Shown here in pieces: positions 1 through 5,243 of a stretch of DNA of 5,243 nucleotides. The notes beneath the pieces were generated by a model. That model saw only the letters and a list, made by a program, of their open reading frames with translations. It made no database searches and was not told where the DNA came from. The position numbers and the translations under genes were made by a program. The stretch is from Dehalococcoidales bacterium (GTDB lineage Bacteria > Chloroflexota > Dehalococcoidia > Dehalococcoidales > UBA3254). Position 1 is the stretch's first letter, and each line of letters opens with the position of its first letter. The stretch spans positions 1 to 5,243 of the forward strand of contig JAQULX010000247.1 of NCBI GenBank assembly GCA_028718465.1, read 5' to 3'.

Positions 1-1125
1 GGAAATGAGGCTTTATCATTAGGCGCTCTGGCCGCCGGATGTAAATTTGTCGCTGCTTATCCCATGACCCCGACCACTCCCATTCTTGAGTATATGATGG
101 AAACAGGCCAGAACTATGGTGTGGCTGTAGTCCAGCCCGAAGATGAGATAGCGGCGATCAATATGGTGGTAGGGGCCGGCTTTGCCGGGGTCAGGACCAT
201 GACGGCTACTTCAGGCAGCGGGTATGCCCTTATGGTTGAAGGGGTCGGACTGGCGGGCATCACCGAAACGCCGGTTGTGATCGTGCTCGGTCAGAGGCCC
301 GGTCCGGCTGTCGGACTGCCTACCCGTACCGAGCAGGGAGAGCTCCTGTTAGCCATCCGGACCGGTACCGGGGAATTCCCCAGGGCAGTGCTGGCGCCGG
401 CAAATCCCGAAGACGCCTTTAATTTGACCGTTAAGGCTTTTAACCTCGCCGAGAAATATCAAATCCCCGTGATAATTCTTACCGATACTCATCTATCGAA
501 CTGCTATACGGATACGGCTAAATTCGACCTGTCGCAGGTAAAAATCGATCGGGGACAGCTTCTTTCAGATGAGGAAGCTGCCCGGTTGACTGATTACATG
601 CGGCACCGGATCACGGAGTCCGGAATCTCTCCGCGGGCTTTGCCGGGGCAGGGCCCGGCGCTGGTGGTCACGGACTCGGATGAACATGATGAGGCCGGTC
701 ATCTGACGGAAAGTGCGGATATACGCACCCGGCAGATGGCCAAGCGGCTGCGTAAATATGATGGGATCAGACAGGACATCGGCCGGCCCAGATTCCACGA
801 GATGCCGGATGCCCGATTGACGCTGATTGGCTGGGGAAGCACTTACGGGGCCATTAAAGAGGCATCTGAGATGTTGAAAGGCTCCGGAGTGCCGAACAAT
901 GTTTTACAGATAACCGAAATCTGGCCGTTCCCTGTCGATTTCGTTTCGGAAGCTTTGCGGAAAACCGGCGCCAATGTGGTTGTAGAAAGTAATGCCACCG
1001 GCCAGTTGGCCTACCTGATCAGGGCTGAGACCGGCTGTGAGGTTAGCGCCAGGATAAATAAATGGGACGGCCGGCCTATCTCCTCTCAATACATCCTGGA
1101 TGAGTTGAAAAAGGGGGTGATTTAA
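1..1125 (+). CDS. korA: 2-oxoacid:ferredoxin oxidoreductase, alpha subunit (5' end missing)
   Basis: This cytoplasmic subunit pairs with the beta subunit to decarboxylate a 2-oxoacid oxidatively to acyl-CoA, CO2 and reduced ferredoxin. The reading frame is open from base 1, and 374 codons are visible. The first ATG, at 64, is internal: the 21 residues before it (GNEALSLGALAAG...) are the conserved start of the pyrimidine-binding domain, and this Met sits inside YPMTP, the family's YPITP motif. Further motifs, in window residue numbers, are QPEDE near 45, TATSGSG at 68-74, and R99-PGPAVGLP-T108, matching the Arg and Thr (R344/T353) implicated in 2-oxoacid binding in the Sulfolobus enzyme; the usual Ser-Thr between them is Ala-Val. 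SPRALPGQ, DSDEHDEAGH and the C-terminal ESNATGQ segment follow. No separate gamma or delta subunit lies downstream, so a gamma domain may be fused upstream or absent; the window cannot show which. The substrate (2-oxoglutarate, pyruvate or another) is uncertain, so the symbol is tentative. Confidence 0.9.
   Translation, partial: GNEALSLGALAAGCKFVAAYPMTPTTPILEYMMETGQNYGVAVVQPEDEIAAINMVVGAGFAGVRTMTATSGSGYALMVEGVGLAGITETPVVIVLGQRPGPAVGLPTRTEQGELLLAIRTGTGEFPRAVLAPANPEDAFNLTVKAFNLAEKYQIPVIILTDTHLSNCYTDTAKFDLSQVKIDRGQLLSDEEAARLTDYMRHRITESGISPRALPGQGPALVVTDSDEHDEAGHLTESADIRTRQMAKRLRKYDGIRQDIGRPRFHEMPDARLTLIGWGSTYGAIKEASEMLKGSGVPNNVLQITEIWPFPVDFVSEALRKTGANVVVESNATGQLAYLIRAETGCEVSARINKWDGRPISSQYILDELKKGVI
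1111..1121 (+). promoter_or_regulatory. Strong ribosome binding site of the beta subunit gene
   Basis: AAGGGGGTGAT differs at one position from the ideal complement of the 16S rRNA tail (AAGGAGGTGAT), and the change still allows a G-U pair. It lies inside the last codons of the alpha gene, with its G-run ending 9 bases before the ATG at 1127. This fixes the beta start and suggests coupled translation of the two subunits. Confidence 0.85.
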
Positions 1126-1126
1126 G

Positions 1127-2008
1127 ATGGTTGAAGCCAAAACTCAACCGGCTCTAAATATTCAGGACTATAATTCTACGGTGGAAAATGCCTGGTGCCC
1201 CGGATGCGGCAACTTCGGCATTCTGCGGGCGGTTAAAAAAGCCCTGGTAGGACTGAATCTGAAGCCTCACCAGGTCTTGTTTGTTTCCGGTATCGGGCAG
1301 GCCGGCAAATTTCCCCATTACCTGAAATGCAATCATCTCAATGAGCTGCATGGACGGACTTTACCGGCCGCAGCCGCTGCCAAAATCGTTAATCCGGAAT
1401 TGACGGTCATCGCTGTCGGCGGTGACGGTGATGGCTACGGCGAAGGTGGAAATCACTTTCTCGCCGCTATGCAGCGTAATGTTAATATCACTTATCTGGT
1501 CCATAATAACGGGGTGTACGGTTTGACCAAAGGTCAAACTTCACCAACCAGCAACAGCGGGTTTGTGACCAAGACCACCCCCACCGGCGCCCTGGACCCT
1601 CTCAATCCGCTGGCGCTGGCCATTGCCATGAATACCGGTTTTGTCGCCCGCAGCTATTCCGCCGATACCGAACACCTGGTTAAAATGATCACCATGGCGG
1701 TCCGGCATAAAGGATTCGCCCTGGTGGATATTTTTCAACCCTGCGTGACTTATAATCGCGTCAATACTTATCAGTTTTATCAGAATCATCTTTATAAGCT
1801 GGATGATGACAGCACGTACAATCCTTCGGACAGGACGGCGGCTTTTCAAAAATCCCTGGAATGGGGTGACCGGATTCCGATCGGCCTGTTTTACAGGGCC
1901 GAGAGACCGGTTTTTGATGAAAATCTCAAGGCAACCAGTGGAGGCCCTCTGGTCAAACAGAAACTGGACCCGCTGCAATTTCAACAGTTGGTGGATGAAT
2001 ATGCTTAA
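1127..2008 (+). CDS. korB: 2-oxoacid:ferredoxin oxidoreductase, beta subunit (thiamine diphosphate binding)
   Basis: This is the catalytic partner of the preceding alpha subunit. It binds thiamine diphosphate, Mg2+ and a [4Fe-4S] cluster and passes electrons to ferredoxin. At 293 residues it has the usual family length. In order it shows WCPGCG with Cys24 and Cys27, SGIGQAGK at 54-61, ELHGRTLP near 73-80, the cofactor motif GGDGDGYGEGGNHF at 98-111 with Asp100, NNGVYGLTKGQTSPTS at 127-142, and QPCVTYN with Cys206. Known structures bind the cluster through four cysteines (C12, C15, C46 and C197 in Sulfolobus). Here the C46 position is Gln58, and another cysteine, Cys68, occurs ten residues later. 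Lys61 matches the Sulfolobus Lys49 implicated in substrate binding. The start lies one base after the alpha stop codon, behind a near-perfect ribosome binding site. The family is certain; the 2-oxoacid used is not. Confidence 0.93.
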   Translation: MVEAKTQPALNIQDYNSTVENAWCPGCGNFGILRAVKKALVGLNLKPHQVLFVSGIGQAGKFPHYLKCNHLNELHGRTLPAAAAAKIVNPELTVIAVGGDGDGYGEGGNHFLAAMQRNVNITYLVHNNGVYGLTKGQTSPTSNSGFVTKTTPTGALDPLNPLALAIAMNTGFVARSYSADTEHLVKMITMAVRHKGFALVDIFQPCVTYNRVNTYQFYQNHLYKLDDDSTYNPSDRTAAFQKSLEWGDRIPIGLFYRAERPVFDENLKATSGGPLVKQKLDPLQFQQLVDEYA

Positions 2009-2071
2009 CCGGTTGTCACTATGAATGGAAAATTATTTGCATTGCTTCACGGGTGAGGCCTTTGAAGTTAA

Positions 2072-3103
<1,032 letters not shown>

Positions 3104-3166
3104 GCGCAGAGCTCTGGTAAAAGTCGTTATTCCATATCGATTCAATTCTATATACGGTTAGGATGA

Positions 3167-3195
3167 TTGTCCTGAAGCAGCATTATTTATATAAT
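3167..3195 (+). promoter_or_regulatory. Sigma-70 type promoter, probably for pgk
   Basis: A -35 element TTGTCC (3167-3172, four of six consensus bases) is separated by exactly 17 bp from a perfect -10 TATAAT (3190-3195) in an AT-rich stretch 64 bp after gap. The predicted transcription start is near 3202. It points toward pgk and would give an untranslated leader of about 347 nt. It is the best promoter match I see in the window. Activity is inferred from sequence only. Confidence 0.65.
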
Positions 3196-3307
3196 ACGCC
3201 TGAAATATGTGCCGGTCTGCCATGCCTGGGGCCGATAAAAGATTGTCATGCTGGAAGCCTGTATTGGGCGCTCCGAAGAATCTCAGGGTGGGGTGGTTTC
3301 TCTTTCC

Positions 3308-3321
3308 TTAATCATTAATCA
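3308..3321 (+). repeat. Direct repeat copy 1, TTAATCATTAATCA
   Basis: This 14-base element is a tandem pair of TTAATCA and also contains the odd palindrome TAAT-C-ATTA. An identical copy starts 112 bp downstream. It lies inside the predicted pgk leader. It may be a protein-binding site, but no function can be read from the sequence. Confidence 0.8.
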
Positions 3322-3365
3322 AAGGGCCATAAGCCAGGGCCGGCTGAACCCGGTCACCTTATCCA

Positions 3366-3414
3366 CTTGCGCAGGCCGCGGGCGACCCCGCTCTGGCTTT
3401 GCTACAGGCGTAAG
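3366..3414 (+). other. Bulged hairpin between the two direct repeats
   Basis: Outer arms CTTGCGC (3366-3372) and GCGTAAG (3408-3414) pair with one G-U. Within them AGGCC (3373-3377) pairs with GGCTT (3395-3399) with one G-U. The tip is a perfect GCGGG-CGAC-CCCGC hairpin (3378-3391). It ends 5 bases before the second repeat copy. No U-run follows, so it is not a standard terminator. It may be a regulatory RNA fold or a DNA structure. Confidence 0.5.
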
Positions 3415-3419
3415 GTAAG

Positions 3420-3433
3420 TTAATCATTAATCA
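3420..3433 (+). repeat. Direct repeat copy 2, TTAATCATTAATCA
   Basis: This is identical to the copy at 3308-3321 and continues into a further TCATTCA that resembles the same unit. It directly follows the bulged hairpin and lies 115 bp before the pgk start. Confidence 0.8.
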
Positions 3434-3443
3434 TCATTCAGCC

Positions 3444-3469
3444 CCTTCCCCACAGAGTGCTGTGAAAGG
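3444..3469 (+). other. Small leader hairpin
   Basis: CACAG (3451-3455) and CTGTG (3460-3464) form a 5-bp stem with loop AGTG. Outside it CCTT (3444-3447) can pair with AAGG (3466-3469) across a small asymmetric internal loop. There is no U-tract, so it is not a terminator. Its role is unknown. Confidence 0.35.
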
Positions 3470-3498
3470 AATGAGACGGTACGGTCATCAAAGTGAGA

Positions 3499-3515
3499 AA
3501 AGCCGGAATGGCTTT
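3499..3515 (+). other. Hairpin just upstream of the pgk ribosome binding site
   Basis: AAAGCC (3499-3504) and GGCTTT (3510-3515) form a perfect 6-bp stem with loop GGAAT. It ends 22 bases before the GGAGGT of pgk and leaves that site free. Only three U residues end the stem, so it is at best a weak terminator. It may instead stabilise the leader or be chance. Confidence 0.4.
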
Positions 3516-3537
3516 ATGCAATAAGCAGCAGTAAAAC

Positions 3538-3543
3538 GGAGGT
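3538..3543 (+). promoter_or_regulatory. pgk ribosome binding site
   Basis: GGAGGT lies 5 bases before the ATG at 3549. It settles the start of pgk, which would otherwise look about 13 residues too long at its N-terminus. The 9-mer GGTAAGTTA covering its end and the first start-codon base also occurs at 3414-3422, next to the second direct repeat. Confidence 0.85.
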
Positions 3544-3548
3544 AAGTT

Positions 3549-4778
3549 ATGTCGAAACAGGGTGGAACGAAGACCGGTCCCCGGTTTACCAAGAAAACGG
3601 TCAGAGACATCGATGTTAAAAACAAGCGTGTTCTGGTAAGAGTCGATTATAATGTGCCGGTTGATAAGGCCGGCAATATTACTGATGACAGCCGTATTCG
3701 TGCCAGTTTGCCGACTATAAGGTATCTTCTGGACAATCAGGCCAAAATTATCCTCTGCTCCCATTTTGGGCGGCCCAAGGGGAAAGTAGTTGAGTCCATG
3801 CGCCTGGCGCCGGAAGCCCGGCGCCTTTCCGAGATACTGGGTAAACCGGTAGCTGCCTTAAATGATTGCATCGGCCCGGAGGTGGAAAACGCAGTCGCCG
3901 GAATGAAAGAAGGCGACATAATAATGCTGGAAAACCTGCGGTTTCATCCTGAAGAAGAGGCCAACGATCCCGGTTTTGCCGGATCTTTGGCCCGGCTGGC
4001 TGATATCTATGTGGATGATGCCTTTGGCGCCAGCCACCGGGCTCATGCGTCGGTGACCGGGGTGGCCTCGCATTTGCCCTCAGTGGCGGGATTTTTGATG
4101 GAGAAGGAGCTAAATTTTGTCGGTAGTCTGCTGGAGAATCCGGCGCTGCCTTTTGTCTCCGTGATGGGTGGTGCCAAGGTCAGCGACAAGCTGGGAGTTA
4201 TTAGAAATATCCTGGACAAGGTAAATGTCCTTCTGATCGGCGGAGGAATGGCCGCCAACTTTCTCAAGGCTCAGGGATATGATGTTGGAGGCTCCAGCCT
4301 GGAACTGGACAGGATAGATTATACCGGGGAGATGCTGCGGAAAGCGGAGTCGGTTGGAGTGCGCCTCCTGCTGCCGACTGATGTGATAGTCAGTGAGAAG
4401 CTGGAAGAAGGCGCCCCGCACAAGGTGGTATCTATCCGGGATATTCCTGCTAACTGGCTGATCGCCGATATCGGGCCTGAGACCATCCGTACGTTTGTCC
4501 GGGAAATTAACCGTGGTAAAACCATATTCTGGAACGGACCGATGGGAGTTTTCGAAATCAAAGCCTTTGCTCCTGGAACGCGGAGTATAGCTGAGGCCAT
4601 GGCGGAGAGCAAGGCGACTACCGTGGTAGGTGGAGGCTCAACCGCTGAATCGGTGGAAACGATGGGACTGGCATCTAGAATGAGCCATGTCTCAACCGGA
4701 GGCGGCGCCTCCCTGGAGCTCCTCGAAGGGCTGGAGTTGCCGGGAGTTGCGGTCTTGCAGGATAAAACAATAAGTTAA
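3549..4778 (+). CDS. pgk: Phosphoglycerate kinase
   Basis: This monomeric cytoplasmic kinase transfers phosphate between 1,3-bisphosphoglycerate and ADP, giving 3-phosphoglycerate and ATP. It acts directly after GAPDH. It is complete at 409 residues, slightly above the usual 390-400. The N-terminal domain carries RVDYNVP at 31-37 (signature), DDSRIRASLP at 46-55, HFGRP at 72-76, ENLRFHPEE at 128-136 and DDAFGASHRAHAS at 156-168. The nucleotide domain carries MGGAKVSDK at 206-214, GGGMAANFL at 231-239, DIGPET at 307-312, WNGPMGVFE at 328-336, GGGSTAES at 361-368 and STGGGASLELLEG at 382-394. The extra length is a basic, Gly/Lys-rich N-terminal stretch of about 13 residues before KKTVRDIDV. No other start codon lies between the ATG and that core, and a stop codon sits in frame just upstream, so this start is firm. 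It is probably transcribed from the promoter near 3190 and by read-through from gap. Confidence 0.97.
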   Translation: MSKQGGTKTGPRFTKKTVRDIDVKNKRVLVRVDYNVPVDKAGNITDDSRIRASLPTIRYLLDNQAKIILCSHFGRPKGKVVESMRLAPEARRLSEILGKPVAALNDCIGPEVENAVAGMKEGDIIMLENLRFHPEEEANDPGFAGSLARLADIYVDDAFGASHRAHASVTGVASHLPSVAGFLMEKELNFVGSLLENPALPFVSVMGGAKVSDKLGVIRNILDKVNVLLIGGGMAANFLKAQGYDVGGSSLELDRIDYTGEMLRKAESVGVRLLLPTDVIVSEKLEEGAPHKVVSIRDIPANWLIADIGPETIRTFVREINRGKTIFWNGPMGVFEIKAFAPGTRSIAEAMAESKATTVVGGGSTAESVETMGLASRMSHVSTGGGASLELLEGLELPGVAVLQDKTIS

Positions 4779-4795
4779 CCGGTATGGTTTTCTTT

Positions 4796-4852
4796 ACCCG
4801 GATAAAGGTATAATTATGGTGACTGGCAGACTTTATCCGGGTTAATTGTTTT
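4796..4852 (+). terminator. Likely rho-independent terminator after pgk
   Basis: ACCCGGATAAAG (4796-4807) and CTTTATCCGGGT (4831-4842) form a perfect 12-bp stem beginning 18 bases after the pgk stop. A T-rich tract, TTAATTGTTTT, follows at 4842-4852. The 23-base loop is long and the T-run is interrupted, so termination may be partial. On the minus strand the stem is not followed by T residues. An operator role is an alternative, because the loop contains TATAAT. Confidence 0.55.
4809..4814 (+). promoter_or_regulatory. Possible -10 element for pyk inside the inverted-repeat loop
   Basis: A perfect TATAAT lies in the loop of the inverted repeat, 91 bp before the pyk start. No good -35 is seen at 15-18 bp spacing (the candidates are GGTTTT or TGGTTT), and there is no extended -10 TG. 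If used, transcription would start near 4821 and the RNA would contain only the right arm of the repeat. Confidence 0.3.
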
Positions 4853-4905
4853 CGCTTCTGATCAAAACTGAAAAGACGGTTTGCCGATTATTCGGAGTAG
4901 GGTAT

Positions 4906-5243
4906 ATGCTGCAAAGAACGCATTGGAACCAGAGGACCAAAATCGTTTGTACACTCGGGCCTGGAGTCGATAAGCCGGCGATGATAGAACGGCTTATTAG
5001 GGCGGGGATGAATGTTGCCCGGATCAACCGTTCGCACAGCACCATGGAAGAGCATGCCGGGTATGTCAGGATGGTGCGCCGGATAGCCGGAAGGTTGGGC
5101 AGCAATGTAGCGGTCCTGATGGACCTGCCCGGCCCCAAGTACCGCACCGGCGAAATGAAGGATAAATCTGCGGTACTTAAAAAAGGGACCAGAGTTACTC
5201 TTACCAATCGCCCTGTCCAGGGAGACCGGGACGTCATCCCGAT
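4906..5243 (+). CDS. pyk: Pyruvate kinase, divergent (3' end missing)
   Basis: Pyruvate kinase transfers phosphate from phosphoenolpyruvate to ADP, giving pyruvate and ATP, in the cytoplasm. The frame stays open to the window edge; 112 codons are visible. They cover the start of the catalytic barrel, RTKIVCTLGP at 10-19 and AGMNVARINRSHS at 33-45, then MDLPGPKYRTG at 72-82, after which the B domain begins. Of the usual residues, Arg39, Asn41, Ser43, Asp73, Arg80 and Thr81 are kept. The normally near-invariant NFSHG is NRSHS, and DTKGPEIRTG of animal enzymes becomes DLPGPKYRTG. Lys78 at the Glu117 position (muscle numbering) is the state linked to potassium-independent enzymes. GGAG at 4894-4897, eight bases before the ATG, supports the start. 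The gene follows pgk by 127 bp, past a probable terminator, so it may have its own promoter. The family assignment is good; normal activity is not proven by this fragment. Confidence 0.88.
   Translation, partial: MLQRTHWNQRTKIVCTLGPGVDKPAMIERLIRAGMNVARINRSHSTMEEHAGYVRMVRRIAGRLGSNVAVLMDLPGPKYRTGEMKDKSAVLKKGTRVTLTNRPVQGDRDVIP

Larger units (their letters stand above)
3202..3548 (+). other. Predicted long untranslated leader of pgk, possibly structured RNA
   Basis: Together with 3104-3166, this fills the 445-bp space between gap and pgk, by far the largest gap in the window. I find no convincing protein here. From the predicted transcription start it holds: a segment at 3225-3285 where GGGGC (3227-3231) can pair with GCTCC (3270-3274); TTAATCATTAATCA at 3308 and again at 3420; a bulged hairpin at 3366-3414 between the two copies; a hairpin at 3444-3469; a hairpin at 3499-3515; and the pgk ribosome binding site. 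It matches no riboswitch class I can recognise with confidence. It could be a regulatory leader, hold a small RNA, or be decayed sequence. The pairings were found by eye. Confidence 0.4.

Noticed and set aside
64..66. ATG at 64 as the start of the alpha subunit gene
   Set aside because: The frame is open upstream to base 1 and encodes conserved family sequence. The Met lies within the YPMTP active-site motif and has no ribosome binding site.
1541..1984. 147-codon reverse-strand ORF opposite the beta subunit
   Set aside because: It lies wholly within a well-conserved + strand gene and shows no recognisable motif, so it is a codon-usage shadow.
2006..2014. TAACCGGT shared right at the stop codons of korB (2006) and pgk (4776)
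   Set aside because: A match of eight to nine bases including a stop codon is plausible by chance, and the flanks differ.
2013..2039. TTGTCA with a downstream TATTTG as a gap promoter
   Set aside because: The -35 is good, but spacing is only 15 bp and the -10 matches at three positions. No terminator separates korB from gap, so read-through is simpler.
3107..3116. CAGAGCTCTG palindrome after gap as a terminator
   Set aside because: It has no loop and no T-run. It could be chance; gap appears to lack a clear intrinsic terminator.
3281..3300. AGGGTGG as a T-box motif
   Set aside because: The rest of the T-box consensus (TACCGCG) is absent, no antiterminator/terminator pair follows, and pgk is not an amino-acid or tRNA-charging gene.
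3207..3311. 34-codon ORF as a leader peptide
   Set aside because: It would begin about 5 nt after the predicted transcription start, leaving no room for a ribosome binding site, and its codons show no meaningful composition.
3163..3318. 51-codon ORF after gap (Cys- and Trp-containing)
   Set aside because: It runs over the predicted promoter, has only AGG touching the ATG as a ribosome binding site, and encodes nothing I recognise.
3308..3433. Direct repeats as target duplications around a small mobile element
   Set aside because: The 98-bp interior has no terminal inverted repeats, and 14 bp of AT-rich, internally tandem sequence is better explained as a repeated site.
4842..5237. 131-codon reverse-strand ORF opposite pyk
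   Set aside because: It is the mirror of the pyk coding sequence; the + strand shows clear pyruvate kinase motifs and a ribosome binding site.

Overview
The window reads as the chromosome of an anaerobic bacterium of moderate GC content. It carries five protein-coding genes, all on the + strand: the 3' part of a 2-oxoacid:ferredoxin oxidoreductase alpha subunit, its complete beta subunit, a complete glyceraldehyde-3-phosphate dehydrogenase (gap), a complete phosphoglycerate kinase (pgk), and the 5' part of a divergent pyruvate kinase (pyk). The ferredoxin-dependent oxidoreductase points to an anaerobe. The protein flavour, notably GIGQ in the beta subunit and MDLPGPKYRTG in pyruvate kinase, reminds me of anaerobic Chloroflexota (Dehalococcoidia-like) or of Clostridia-type Firmicutes. 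I cannot choose between them from sequence alone. No mobile element, tRNA, rRNA or CRISPR array is visible.

Layout: 1-1125 is the alpha subunit, cut by the window edge. 1127-2008 is the beta subunit, one base after the alpha stop codon and therefore translationally linked to it. 2009-2089 is a short gap without a terminator. 2090-3103 is gap. 3104-3548 is a 445-bp intergenic region holding the best promoter in the window (TTGTCC, 17 bp, TATAAT), a predicted leader of about 347 nt with several hairpins, and a 14-nt element occurring twice. 3549-4778 is pgk. 4779-4905 holds a perfect 12-bp inverted repeat that looks like a pgk terminator, although its loop contains a TATAAT. 4906 to the end is pyk.

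Functionally the genes sit on the lower trunk of central carbon metabolism. The oxidoreductase interconverts a 2-oxoacid plus CoA with an acyl-CoA, CO2 and reduced ferredoxin. GAPDH and PGK interconvert glyceraldehyde-3-phosphate and 3-phosphoglycerate with NAD(P)H and ATP, and pyruvate kinase makes pyruvate and ATP. In an acetate-assimilating anaerobe the first four gene products could run in the gluconeogenic direction.

No obviously new system is present. The points most worth a second look are the long structured pgk leader with its repeated TTAATCATTAATCA element, the beta subunit in which the usual third cluster cysteine is replaced by Gln, the non-canonical potassium-site signature of the pyruvate kinase, the Gln-Gln at the cofactor-discriminating position of GAPDH, and the pgk-pyk inverted repeat enclosing a -10-like hexamer.
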